Of a stretch of DNA of 64,000 nt, positions 50,777-59,850 are shown piece after piece; position 1 is the stretch's first letter; each line of letters opens with the position of its first letter. The translations under genes were made by a program, and so were the position numbers. The notes under the pieces are model-generated. The model searched no databases, was not told the DNA's origin, and saw only the letters and a list, made by a program, of their open reading frames with translations. The stretch is from Lachnospiraceae bacterium (GTDB lineage: Bacteria; Bacillota; Clostridia; Lachnospirales; Lachnospiraceae), in the NCBI GenBank assembly GCA_910575005.1, contig CAJTCL010000005.1, positions 62,001-126,000 on the forward strand. The letters run 5' to 3'.

Positions 50777-52780
50777 TCATCCCACAATTTTATAATATGA
50801 TCTGGCAGTAATACCATATACAATTGCATAAATTACTGCAAACACGCCAACGGTCGCCACCGTACAGATTGCAAACAACGGCGCATTTACCATACCAAAC
50901 AGTAAAATCAACCGGTTCATCATTGGAAATGCTGCTGTCAGATGAATACAAGCCATCACCAAGGGAAGGAAAAATACTTTAAGAACCTGGCTGCGAATTG
51001 AGGCTTTGACTTCCTTCTTGCTCATTCCAACCTTTTGCATAATCTCAAAACGCCCTTTATCTTCATACCCTTCTGAAACTTGCTTATAATAGATAATCAA
51101 GACCGTAGCCATCAGAAATACGAATCCCAGGAAAATTCCCAAAAACAAAAATCCGCCACAGAAGATCATAAAACCTTCTTTATTATCCTCTCTGCTATCC
51201 ACACGAAGATTTATCTGCTCCTCCTCAGGCAACGACTGATTGTGAGCTTCCAGCAACTCTTTGATATGGTTTGCACAGGCAATTTCCTGTTCCTTCCCAC
51301 CTGTCACATCCATATAAATCAAAGTATTTATATTGCTTGCGCGGTCTTTATATGCCTCCTTTTGTATCTTTTGGATCTCCTGTAATACAGTTTCATCCTT
51401 TGCAACCAAAAAATATACATCATAGACCACTTCAGACTTGGTACCGCCAATTAATAATTCTGGTAAATATTCCTTAATCCGAAAAGATTTATCACCCAAA
51501 TGGTACTGTTGATCATTGGTATCTCCGCGCATTGTATATACCAAAACCTCATCTTCCATAAGTTCTGTATGCTTGCCGCCGAGATGCTCATAATCTTCCA
51601 TTGTTATCCATTGCATGACACTTACCTCTCCCTTAGAAACAATACCTTGTTCTCCCAGATGAAGCGTTTCTCCATCCTTATATGCTGTAACAGATAAACT
51701 ATTATATTCCAGCACTTCCTCCATCTCAATTCCCAGATCAGATACCCCGCGTCTGGCCAATTCTCTCATTACCTCTTTCTCGGACGACGTTAAATCATAC
51801 CCTGTCAGATTAATATTTTTGGGATATCGTTCTTTCATACTATCCTCCACTCCCATATACAGGGAGACTGTACCAGAAATCATGACCAGAACCATAGTGC
51901 TAAGAATACAGATATTGCTCAGTCCCACAGCATTTTGTTTCATACGATAGATCATCCCCGAAACAGATGTAAAATGATTGATCTTATAATAATAATTTTT
52001 ATTTTTGCGCAGCAGCTTCAATACTGCAATACTTCCTGCGGTAAAAAGACAGTATGTGCCTGCTATAACCAGAATCACTGCCAGGAAAAACAACAGCAGC
52101 ACACTGATTGGATCCTTCACTAAAAGTGCAATTCCATACCCCCCAGCCAGAAAAAGTAACCCCATTACCGTCAGAATCCAACGCGTCTTCGGTTCTTTCT
52201 CACCCTGATTAGCGCTTTGCAGCAATTCAATTGGTCTTGCTTTCTGTACTTGAAATAGATTATAAATCAAGGTTACTACAAAAATACAGCCAAATAGGAT
52301 TACCATATTGACAATGGCTTCCACCGAAACACTGAAACCAAAGGGTACTTCCAAATCAACTAAGCGCATTAGTATTAAAACCACCAATTTGTTGAGCAAA
52401 ATACCAACCACTATTCCAAAGACAATACTGACACTTGCCACCATCACCATTTCCCAAAACATCATTTTCCCAATATGGCGTTTTTCCATGCCTAAAATAT
52501 TAAACAGGCCAAATTCTTTCTTGCGGCGCTTCATCAGAAAACTGTTGGTATAAAACAAAAAGATCACGGCAAAAATTGCAATAACCCAACAGCCTAACCC
52601 CAGTATCATTGCTACATCCCCACTTCCAGGCATTTTTTTAATGCCCTCATCCCTAGAAATTGCCCCCATAATATAGTACACAGCGCTGACACCGATCGCG
52701 GCTAAAATATAGGGCAGATACAATCCGCTATTTTTCTTTAAATTGCTAAAGGCAAGCCTGCCATAGAAAAATCTATTCAT
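50777..52780 (-). CDS. BceB-type ABC transporter permease
   Basis: 667 aa from the ATG at 52780, which has GGTGGTGAG upstream and overlaps the ATPase stop by eight bases; a GTG four codons earlier is possible. Ten membrane helices in FtsX style: one at 22-42, three near 60-180, two near 210-260, one near 290, then a large extracellular domain (about 310-540) and three at the C-terminus. The single large outer domain between helices 7 and 8 marks the BceB group, which removes bacitracin-like peptides from lipid targets and senses them. Its ATPase and two-component system lie beside it, the classical Bce module. Confidence 0.9.
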   Translation of the reverse strand: MNRFFYGRLAFSNLKKNSGLYLPYILAAIGVSAVYYIMGAISRDEGIKKMPGSGDVAMILGLGCWVIAIFAVIFLFYTNSFLMKRRKKEFGLFNILGMEKRHIGKMMFWEMVMVASVSIVFGIVVGILLNKLVVLILMRLVDLEVPFGFSVSVEAIVNMVILFGCIFVVTLIYNLFQVQKARPIELLQSANQGEKEPKTRWILTVMGLLFLAGGYGIALLVKDPISVLLLFFLAVILVIAGTYCLFTAGSIAVLKLLRKNKNYYYKINHFTSVSGMIYRMKQNAVGLSNICILSTMVLVMISGTVSLYMGVEDSMKERYPKNINLTGYDLTSSEKEVMRELARRGVSDLGIEMEEVLEYNSLSVTAYKDGETLHLGEQGIVSKGEVSVMQWITMEDYEHLGGKHTELMEDEVLVYTMRGDTNDQQYHLGDKSFRIKEYLPELLIGGTKSEVVYDVYFLVAKDETVLQEIQKIQKEAYKDRASNINTLIYMDVTGGKEQEIACANHIKELLEAHNQSLPEEEQINLRVDSREDNKEGFMIFCGGFLFLGIFLGFVFLMATVLIIYYKQVSEGYEDKGRFEIMQKVGMSKKEVKASIRSQVLKVFFLPLVMACIHLTAAFPMMNRLILLFGMVNAPLFAICTVATVGVFAVIYAIVYGITARSYYKIVG

Positions 52781-53540
52781 TTCTCTCACCACCTGTCGTA
52801 ATTACTGTAAGGGTATCAGAAATTTTCTGGTACATCTCCTCATTGCTGCTAGAGCCTTTATAAATCTGATGGAATACCTGGCCATCCTTGATAAACAGTA
52901 CACGTTTGGCGCAGCTTGCCGCCTTAATGGAATGTGTCACCATCAAAATTGTCTGTCCCTCCTCATTGATCGTTTGGAACATGGACAGTAACCCCTCTGC
53001 CGCCTTAGAATCCAGGGCTCCTGTTGGTTCATCCGCAAGAATTAACTGGGGATTGGTGATCAAGGCGCGCGCCACTGCCGCACGCTGTTTCTGTCCGCCA
53101 GACACCTCATAGGGATATTTACTCAAAATCTCATTGATACTAAGTTTTTCTGCAATGGGCATCAGACGGCTGCGCATCTCATTGTAACTTTTACCTGCCA
53201 ATACCAAGGGCAGAAAAATATTATCTTGTAAACTGAAGGTATCTAACAGATTAAAATCCTGAAATACAAAACCAAGATTCTGCCTGCGAAAAGCGGACAG
53301 CTCTCCCTCGCGGATTGCGGAAACATTTTTACCATTTAACAGTACCTGGCCGGCTGTCGCCCGATCAAGAGACGCCAATATATTTAAGAGTGTGGTCTTA
53401 CCAGAACCAGACTCTCCCATAATCGCCACATATTCTCCTTTTTCCACAGAAAAACTGACATCTGACAACGCTTGCACCTGATTTCCTCCAAAACGAGTGG
53501 TATACACTTTTTTTATATTGTTTACTTCCAAAATTGCCAT
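52773..53540 (-). CDS. BceA-type ABC transporter ATP-binding protein
   Basis: 255 aa. Walker A GESGSGKTTLL, Q-loop FVFQDFNLLD, signature VSGGQKQRAAVARAL, Walker B LILADEPTGALD and switch His in MVTHSIKAAS are all intact. It belongs to the MacB/LolD-like group and powers the adjacent BceB permease at the membrane. AAAGGAGG lies before the ATG. The 320-base region upstream holds a BceR-box-like repeat, so the ATPase and permease are likely induced by the nearby response regulator. Confidence 0.94.
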   Translation of the reverse strand: MAILEVNNIKKVYTTRFGGNQVQALSDVSFSVEKGEYVAIMGESGSGKTTLLNILASLDRATAGQVLLNGKNVSAIREGELSAFRRQNLGFVFQDFNLLDTFSLQDNIFLPLVLAGKSYNEMRSRLMPIAEKLSINEILSKYPYEVSGGQKQRAAVARALITNPQLILADEPTGALDSKAAEGLLSMFQTINEEGQTILMVTHSIKAASCAKRVLFIKDGQVFHQIYKGSSSNEEMYQKISDTLTVITTGGERNE

Positions 53541-53860
53541 AATATCCTCCTTTTACTGATTGCTGCCTTTGTGCAAATCATGCTCTTAATCTTTCACAAT
53601 ATACAAATACTTTAACCTCTGCATTTGGCAGTAGTAATTGTTTCTGAAATCAGTATACAAAAAAAGGAACTGTCATGCCTTAACTTTGGCTTACAATTCC
53701 CAATTATTTCTTACGTTTTTGTAAGGTTACTGCCCATAATAAATTTCTATATTCTCTTATTGATATAAACATATTATATCTTACATATAGATATATGATC
53801 AAGATATTCCGATTCTGCTATCTTACTTTATCCTCCACATTATCACCGTTTACTCCTTAA
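53541..53860 (-). promoter_or_regulatory. bceAB promoter region with BceR-box-like repeat
   Basis: CTTACGTTTTTGTAAG (53710-53725) is an inverted repeat that fits the TnACA-N4-TGTnA style of BceR-type boxes with one change. Downstream on the minus strand a TATACT (53652-53657) lacks a good -35, as expected for an activated promoter. The rest of the region is AT-rich and has no ORF. Confidence 0.5.
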
Positions 53861-54841
53861 TCAGAACAGTATCTTCATTTTTGTTCCCTTTCCTGGCTCT
53901 GATTCAGCAAGGATCTTATGTCCAAGTCTATTTAAAATCTCTTTGACTAAGTATAGCCCAATGCCAGACGCCTTCTTATCACGCCTTCCATTATAACCGG
54001 TATAACCTTTATCAAAAATCCGCGGCAAATCTTCTGGCAAAATACCCATTCCACTGTCCTCCACTACCAGACAACCATTTTCTATATAGATTTGAATCGT
54101 GCCAGAAGATGTATACTTTATGGCATTGCTCAAAAGCTGCTCTAACACAAATACCATCCATTTTTCATCTGTCACCGCTTTCACCGCTATAGATTCATAT
54201 TGAAGCTTCAACTTTTTGCGAATAAACATTGGTGCATATTTGCGCACTGCCTGGCGGATGATTGGATCTAACTCATACTCCCTCAGCAAAAAATCATTGA
54301 TACTGTCTGTCAGTCGCAGATATTGTAAGACCATTTCCACATACTGTTCAATCTGAAATAATTCTGCCTGTACCTGCTTCTTGTGCTCATAATACTGTTC
54401 GATATCTGATACTTCTTGTTCAAGCAGCAATCGCATGGCAGCAATCGGTGTCTTAATCTGATGTGTCCATAACGTAAAATATTCAATTACATCTTTTTTC
54501 TCTTTCTTTAAATCTATAACCTCCTGCTGCCACTGCATCCTGGAATTTTTCAATATCTCCTGATAGATCAATTCCTGATCATCCTCTGGCTTTGGAAAAC
54601 GCTCTGCGCCCTTCTTGACAGCTTCGATCTGCCAACTTAACTCCTCCGTCTTTTTGCGATATTTCCATCCACTGACCCAAATGACAATCATATCAAAGAC
54701 TATGCAAAGAACTGCGGCATATCCAACTGCCTCTACTGGCAGCTTATATAAGAAAAAAATTATTGCAAAAATGAGCATAAACACAAGATACAGAAAAAAG
54801 TTCAGCCGATGGCGCTTGAAATATCCTTTAATCCACCACAT
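53861..54841 (-). CDS. BceS-type intramembrane-sensing histidine kinase
   Basis: 326 aa from the ATG at 54841, with AGGAAAGGA upstream and overlapping the regulator gene by 14 bases. Two membrane helices (about 15-58) with almost no outer loop, then a kinase core with phospho-His in WTHQIKTPIAAMRLLL and a HATPase domain (NAIKYTSSG, DSGMGI, ASGIGLYLV). The missing sensor domain is the mark of BceS-like kinases, which read the state of the BceAB transporter instead of binding peptide directly. It phosphorylates the regulator encoded just upstream. Confidence 0.92.
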   Translation of the reverse strand: MWWIKGYFKRHRLNFFLYLVFMLIFAIIFFLYKLPVEAVGYAAVLCIVFDMIVIWVSGWKYRKKTEELSWQIEAVKKGAERFPKPEDDQELIYQEILKNSRMQWQQEVIDLKKEKKDVIEYFTLWTHQIKTPIAAMRLLLEQEVSDIEQYYEHKKQVQAELFQIEQYVEMVLQYLRLTDSINDFLLREYELDPIIRQAVRKYAPMFIRKKLKLQYESIAVKAVTDEKWMVFVLEQLLSNAIKYTSSGTIQIYIENGCLVVEDSGMGILPEDLPRIFDKGYTGYNGRRDKKASGIGLYLVKEILNRLGHKILAESEPGKGTKMKILF

Positions 54842-55499
54842 AGCCAATTCCTTTCCTGGTTTTTATCATTTCCTCAATACCCACTTCCTCCAGTTTCTTC
54901 CTCAGCCTGGCCACATTCACAGTCAACGTATTATCATCAATAAAACTATCCGATTCCCAGAGTCTTTCCATGAGCTTATCTCTAGTGACAATCTTGCCCT
55001 TCTGCTCCAACAAAGTCTTTAAAATGCCCATTTCATTCTTTGTAAGCTCTGCCTGAGCGCCCGCATATGTCACAAGTCCTTTTTCGGTGTCAAACATCAT
55101 CCCCTTATGTTCCATCAAATGATTGTCGCCTGCGAAATCATACGTACGCCGTAAAAGCGCCTGAATCTTTGCCTGTAATACATTAAGATCAAAGGGCTTG
55201 GCCACAAAATCATCTCCGCCCATATTTACAGCCATGACAATATTCATATTGTCGGAGGCTGAGGAGATAAAAATAATAGGCACCTTGGAAATTTTACGTA
55301 TCTGGTCACACCAATGATATCCATTATAAAATGGTAAAGAGATATCCATTAATACAAGCTGCGGCTGTTCCGCGAGAAAGGTCTTTTGCACCTCTCGAAA
55401 ATCTTCTACACAGACCGCCTCATATCCCCAACTCTGCATATGTGCGCGGATAGAATTTGCAATCACCGCATCATTTTCTACAATCAATAATTTATACAT
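54828..55499 (-). CDS. BceR-type response regulator (OmpR family)
   Basis: 223 aa. Receiver domain with VEND acidic pair, phosphoacceptor Asp in LVLMDISLP, and Lys in FVAKPFD; winged helix (about 130-223) ending TRKGIGYVVD. GGAGAC precedes the ATG. First gene of the RR-kinase pair; the target transporter genes follow. It should bind the repeat at 53710-53725 and activate bceAB in answer to wall-active peptides such as bacitracin or lantibiotics. Confidence 0.94.
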   Translation of the reverse strand: MYKLLIVENDAVIANSIRAHMQSWGYEAVCVEDFREVQKTFLAEQPQLVLMDISLPFYNGYHWCDQIRKISKVPIIFISSASDNMNIVMAVNMGGDDFVAKPFDLNVLQAKIQALLRRTYDFAGDNHLMEHKGMMFDTEKGLVTYAGAQAELTKNEMGILKTLLEQKGKIVTRDKLMERLWESDSFIDDNTLTVNVARLRKKLEEVGIEEMIKTRKGIGYVVD

Positions 55500-55551
55500 A
55501 TCTAGTCTCCAATCAAGTAGGGAAGATTTTCTTTCTCTCCTCGCTGCGCGC

Positions 55552-55633
55552 GGGGCGCATACTGTGTAAGCAGTAAAATTCCTTACACGCCCCTATGCAT
55601 ATACAAACTGCGGCGCAGATTTCGCGCCGCAGT
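55552..55633. terminator. Paired hairpins after fba
   Basis: ACTGCGGCGC (55607-55616) pairs perfectly with GCGCCGCAGT (55624-55633); next to it GGGGC (55552) plus GTGTAAG (55564) pair with CTTACAC (55582) plus GCCCC (55589). They lie 95-175 bases past the fba stop on the minus strand, so the first probably ends fba transcripts; the second may belong to the bceR leader. Confidence 0.55.
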
Positions 55634-55727
55634 AGCTTTGTTTGTAATTACTATGCGCCAAAAGGGGCTGGCACACTATACAGAAATGACAACCTCTTTT
55701 AGCACTAATAATGATATATCAAAAATA

Positions 55728-56594
55728 TTATTCAGCCTTACCAACAGAACCGAACAATTCCATTTTCTCCTTTACGGTTGCCTTGATTGCATCTGCACCC
55801 GGAGCAAGCAGTTTACGAGGATCAAAACCTTTGCCTTCCTGATCTTTTCCTGCTTCAATATATTTTCTGGTAGCCTCTGCAAAAGATAACTGACATTCTG
55901 TATTGACATTGATCTTAGCCACACCAAGAGAGATTGCTTTCTTAATCATATCCTCAGGAATACCTGTACCACCATGAAGTACCAGAGGCATATCCCCTGT
56001 TTTCTGCTGTACTGCATCCAGAGTCTCAAAACTTAAGCCTGCCCAGTTTTCAGGATATTTTCCATGAATATTTCCAATACCAGCAGCCAGCATATCCACA
56101 CCTAGATCTGCAATTGCTTTACATTCATCGGGATCTGCACACTCTCCTGCACCGACAACACCGTCTTCCTCACCGCCGATGGAGCCAACCTCTGCCTCAA
56201 TGGACATTCCCTTATCATGCGCAATTTTCACAAGTTCTGTAGTCTTTGTAACATTTTCGTCAATCGGATAATGAGATCCATCGAACATGATGGAAGAAAA
56301 TCCTGCTTCCACACATTTGAGACATCCTTCATAGCTGCCATGATCCAGATGCAATGCCACTGGAACGGTAATATTCAATTCCTCCAGCATACCATTGACC
56401 ATGCCAACTACCGTCTTATAACCAGTCATGTATTTTCCTGCTCCTTCGGAAACTCCCAGGATTACTGGAGATTTTAATTCCTGTGCAGTCAACAAAATAG
56501 ATTTTGTCCATTCCAAATTGTTGATGTTAAACTGTCCCACAGCATAGTGTCCAGCTTTTGCTTTCTGTAACATTTCTTTTGCAGATACTAACAT
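55728..56594 (-). CDS. fba: Class II fructose-1,6-bisphosphate aldolase
   Basis: 288 aa. Zinc ligands are visible in HLDHGSYEG (the base Asp and first His), GNIHGKYP and VLHGGTGIP; IAEAEVGSIGG-type segment reads IEAEVGSIGGEED. It cleaves fructose bisphosphate to two triose phosphates in glycolysis, in the cytoplasm. The size and the DHG motif fit the short Firmicute FbaA form; tagatose-bisphosphate aldolases look similar but lie among sugar genes, which are not present here. GGAGG precedes the ATG. The 295 bases upstream are rich in hairpins. Confidence 0.94.
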   Translation of the reverse strand: MLVSAKEMLQKAKAGHYAVGQFNINNLEWTKSILLTAQELKSPVILGVSEGAGKYMTGYKTVVGMVNGMLEELNITVPVALHLDHGSYEGCLKCVEAGFSSIMFDGSHYPIDENVTKTTELVKIAHDKGMSIEAEVGSIGGEEDGVVGAGECADPDECKAIADLGVDMLAAGIGNIHGKYPENWAGLSFETLDAVQQKTGDMPLVLHGGTGIPEDMIKKAISLGVAKINVNTECQLSFAEATRKYIEAGKDQEGKGFDPRKLLAPGADAIKATVKEKMELFGSVGKAE

Positions 56595-56713
56595 TTCTTT
56601 TCCTCCATTTCTGTTTTCTGCTCCCTAGTACGCTGTACTATAAAGTTATAAACTATATGACTTCGTTTACATGGTACCAGTCAGAAAACCTGCCTTATAA
56701 TCTTGTACTAAAA

Positions 56714-56837
56714 CGCAAGAACGCTGGGGCGTTCTTGCGGCGGCGCACAAGTCAGTCTTGCTGACAACTACAATTGTGTGCACCTGCCATTCGCCGTAGG
56801 CTTATTTCAGATGAAGCAAAATACTCCAATCTGAAAT
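56714..56837. repeat. Cluster of hairpins between dagK-like gene and fba
   Basis: Three separate structures in 125 bases: CGCAAGAACGC/GCGTTCTTGCG (56714-56724 and 56729-56739, perfect, four-base loop); GCGCACAA/TTGTGTGC (56743-56750 and 56774-56781) enclosing GTCAG/CTGAC; and ATTTCAGAT/ATCTGAAAT (56804-56812 and 56829-56837). No ORF is evident. Possible RNA element or repeat remnant. Confidence 0.6.
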
Positions 56838-56889
56838 ATAGTTTACCTTATTTTTTCCAAAAAGAAAAGATCTTTCAAAAAGAAAGTTT

Positions 56890-57789
56890 TCAAACTGGAG
56901 CATTGACCATGATCTCAATAGCCTGCTTCTCATTCTGTATGGTAATTTCCCGATGACTGCCGCCATATTCCCCATCCAAAGTCCAGGGAATCTGCTCCAA
57001 AGATTTGATTTTCAGACAATCTGTCTTAAAGGTATAGATCAAATCGGTATCATCAATCAAATTTGTCAAGCTTCTGATAATCTCATTAACCTCTATCGGA
57101 TTTTTCGGCATCCGCACCAGAGTGACCTCAAAAATACCATCATCCAGCTTTACATTCTTGCCAGTAATATTTTTAAATCCCCCTGCGGAAGTGGAATTTG
57201 TAATCATTCCATAGATAAATTCGTCCTCAATCTCTTGCCTGCCATCAGAAATCTTTAGATGGTAAGATTGAATCCCCGGAATCCGCTTCACTCCTTCAAG
57301 GATATAGGCCAAGTGGCCAATCCGATTCTTCAACTCTTGTCTGGTGGCATAAGAGACATCTGTAAACAGCCCAAATGCTGCAATATACACAAAATATTCT
57401 CCGTTAAAATTGCCGACGTCGCAGGCAAACGGTACCCCGCCCACCACGGTCTGCGCCGCCTTAATCATATTCTTAGGAATTTTAAGAGAACCAGCAAAAT
57501 CATTGGTACTTCCAGAGGGAATATAGCCGATTGGAACTTTTCGTTCCCGCTCCATCATTCCGCTCACCGCTTCATCTAGTGTGCCGTCCCCACCACTGCA
57601 TACGACCAAATCATATTTGCCAGCTCGTTTCGCTACCAAATCTTTGGCATCCTGCGGTTTCTGGGTGGGATAAATTGTCACTTCATATCCATTTTTTACA
57701 AACTGATCTAAAATATCGACCAGCTTGTTTTTAATCTGCCCTTTCCCAGAAAAGGGATTAAATACAAATAAAAGTTTCTTCTTTTTCAT
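56890..57789 (-). CDS. Diacylglycerol kinase-like lipid kinase (YegS/DgkB family)
   Basis: 299 aa. Catalytic domain with FNPFSGKGQ, VCSGGDGTLDEAVSGM (nucleotide-binding GGDGT) and IPSGSTNDFAGSL; the C-terminal beta domain has DGIFEVTLVR and LDGEYGG. This family phosphorylates diacylglycerol, recycling it for phospholipid and lipoteichoic acid turnover at the inner membrane face; some relatives act on undecaprenol or ceramides. AGAGGTGG precedes the ATG. It follows whiA by 58 bases in the same direction, so it may be the last gene of the hprK operon. Confidence 0.88.
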   Translation of the reverse strand: MKKKKLLFVFNPFSGKGQIKNKLVDILDQFVKNGYEVTIYPTQKPQDAKDLVAKRAGKYDLVVCSGGDGTLDEAVSGMMERERKVPIGYIPSGSTNDFAGSLKIPKNMIKAAQTVVGGVPFACDVGNFNGEYFVYIAAFGLFTDVSYATRQELKNRIGHLAYILEGVKRIPGIQSYHLKISDGRQEIEDEFIYGMITNSTSAGGFKNITGKNVKLDDGIFEVTLVRMPKNPIEVNEIIRSLTNLIDDTDLIYTFKTDCLKIKSLEQIPWTLDGEYGGSHREITIQNEKQAIEIMVNAPV

Positions 57790-57847
57790 CCCAAACCACC
57801 TCTTCCCAATTCTTGCTTAAATTACCTGCAGATTCTATCTAATTTCC

Positions 57848-58822
57848 CTATGTTTCTTGTAATACGTCACCAGATTGACTGTTCTTTCTGATCTCTTCTG
57901 CCATCTCACAAAGTCTGCGCAGTCGATGGTTGACTCCCGATTTTCCGACTGGCGGTTCTAAAAAAGTTCCCAGTTCTTTTAATGGAGCCTGAGGATATTG
58001 CAGACGAATCAGGGCAATCTCCTTTAAATTATCTGGCAGACTATCCAATCCACGCATGGATTTGATATAATTGATATCTTCTACTTGCTTTACCGCTGCA
58101 CTGACTGTCTTATTGATATTGGCTGTCTCACAATTCACCTGACGATTGACAGAATTGCGCATTTCTTTTAAAATACGCACATTTTCCATGTTCATCAATG
58201 ATACATGAGCTTCCATAATATTTAGTATATCTACAATCTGTGAACCTTCCTTGAGGTATACGACATAACTTTTTTTTCGCTGAACAATTTTAGCCTCCAT
58301 CTCAAAGCTGTTGACAATCTCCTGAAGCTGCCTGGCACGCTCTTGGCTGCTGCAGACAATCTCAAAATGATACGCCTTCTCTGGATCACTCATTGAGCCT
58401 GCACTTAAAAATGCACCTCGGATAAAAGCCCGCCGACAGCAGGACTTCTGTACCAAGAGCCGATTGGCCAGCTCCTCTGTACGGATATCCTCTTGTCTGC
58501 TATTCTGCCATTTTACTGCCTGTAAAACTTGCTGCATCTGCTTCGGCTCTGAGAGCGAAACCATAAATATTCTGTTCTTGTGTAGATACACATTCTGTCT
58601 CACAGATATTGTTACGTCTGCATGAAATGTCTTCCTCATCAGCATAAAATACTTGCGAGCCAGGGAAATATTTTCTGTATACATTCTAAGGCTTTTTCCG
58701 CCTTGAATCCCCTCAATTCTCCCCGTAAAACTTAAAATTGCTGCAATTTCAGCGATCTGACAATGCCTGCCAGTGGCAAACTGTCTTGATAATTCTTCTT
58801 TTACCTCACCTGAAAAAGACAT
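57848..58822 (-). CDS. whiA: WhiA DNA-binding regulator
   Basis: 324 aa. N-terminal LAGLIDADG-like domain (1-200, MSFSGEVKEELSRQ opening, GAFLSAGSMSDPEKAYHFE) and C-terminal helix-turn-helix (about 225-310, with LPDNLKEIALIRLQYPQAPLKELG and GKSGVNHRLRRL). Full length for the family. WhiA controls sporulation in Streptomyces and cell division and other processes in Bacilli. It comes directly after rapZ; the usual gene between them in Bacilli, yvcK/glmR, is missing here. Confidence 0.96.
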   Translation of the reverse strand: MSFSGEVKEELSRQFATGRHCQIAEIAAILSFTGRIEGIQGGKSLRMYTENISLARKYFMLMRKTFHADVTISVRQNVYLHKNRIFMVSLSEPKQMQQVLQAVKWQNSRQEDIRTEELANRLLVQKSCCRRAFIRGAFLSAGSMSDPEKAYHFEIVCSSQERARQLQEIVNSFEMEAKIVQRKKSYVVYLKEGSQIVDILNIMEAHVSLMNMENVRILKEMRNSVNRQVNCETANINKTVSAAVKQVEDINYIKSMRGLDSLPDNLKEIALIRLQYPQAPLKELGTFLEPPVGKSGVNHRLRRLCEMAEEIRKNSQSGDVLQET

Positions 58823-58840
58823 TTACCTGTCCCCCCAGCT

Positions 58841-59716
58841 TTACTTATTGCGGAGTGCATCTTTATAGATATCGCGATGCTCTATCTTAATTCCATATTC
58901 TTTCTGATCACGCAGACGCCCATACAATGCATTGGCAAGTGTCACAGAGCGATGTTTGCCCCCTGTACATCCCACACTGATCACAAGTTGGGTTTTGCCC
59001 TCTGTGATATAATTTGGAATTAAAAATCTCACCATATCCTCCAATTGATCTAAAAACTGACCTGCTTCCTTAAACTGCATCACATACTCCTGGATTTCCC
59101 GATCATTGCCTGTCTTTTGGCGCAGCCCCTCCACATAATAGGGATTGGGCAGAAACCTAACATCAAACACCAAATCCGAATCTGTGGGAATACCATACTT
59201 AAACCCAAAAGAGACAATTGTGATAAAGAGATTTTTATAATCCTGATTTTGAACAAAAATCTTCTCCAACTCTGTTTTCAATTCTCTGGTGAGCATATTG
59301 CTGGTATCTATGATAAAATCTGCCTGTTTTCTCAGAAAACCCAATTGCTGCCGTTCCATTTTTATACCTTTATCTACCCGTTCGCTGCCTGCCAATGGAT
59401 GTGTACGCCGTGTCTCCTTATATCGCTTGACCAAAACCTCATCTATAGAATCCAAAAAAAGGATTTCAAAACTTTTACCATCTTGATTGAGCTTATCCAA
59501 CACAGCCTGTAATTCACCCAGCGACTGGCCGCTGCGTATATCCACGCCGACAGCCACTTTCTGTAATTCCGCATCCTGCAATGCTGCCAGTTCTGCAAAC
59601 TTATCAATCAATGCAATCGGCAAATTGTCAACACAAAAATAGCCAATATCTTCCATGATTTTAAGCGCTGTACTTTTCCCCGCTCCAGACATCCCTGTTA
59701 AAATTACAAATTTCAC
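58841..59716 (-). CDS. rapZ: RapZ/YvcJ nucleotide-binding protein
   Basis: 291 aa from the GTG at 59716, which has GGAGGAGG upstream; the frame is open 11 codons further without a site. Walker A GMSGAGKSTALK (about residues 8-19), central region with DSIDEVLVKRYKETRRTHPL, and the C-terminal IGCTGGKHRSV-type segment (VGCTGGKHRSVTLAN). In E. coli RapZ guides RNase E to the GlmZ RNA and so tunes amino-sugar synthesis; the Firmicute form binds ATP/GTP and influences competence and wall metabolism. It lies between murB and whiA, in line with a wall-linked role. Confidence 0.95.
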   Translation of the reverse strand: MKFVILTGMSGAGKSTALKIMEDIGYFCVDNLPIALIDKFAELAALQDAELQKVAVGVDIRSGQSLGELQAVLDKLNQDGKSFEILFLDSIDEVLVKRYKETRRTHPLAGSERVDKGIKMERQQLGFLRKQADFIIDTSNMLTRELKTELEKIFVQNQDYKNLFITIVSFGFKYGIPTDSDLVFDVRFLPNPYYVEGLRQKTGNDREIQEYVMQFKEAGQFLDQLEDMVRFLIPNYITEGKTQLVISVGCTGGKHRSVTLANALYGRLRDQKEYGIKIEHRDIYKDALRNK

Positions 59717-59850
59717 TCGCCTCCTCCTTTCTGGTATACAAAACACCACCGATCTTTTGACAGCAGCTATATCAGAGGAAAGGGAAATTCAAACTTCCTG
59801 ACTCTGTATCATTCATCGAAAAAACCTGTTTGGCTGCAGTGTGCGTATAC

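Noticed and set aside
55728-56594. Tagatose-bisphosphate aldolase instead of fructose-bisphosphate aldolase
   Set aside because: No galactitol or tagatose pathway genes are nearby and the gene stands alone, as a glycolytic fba does.
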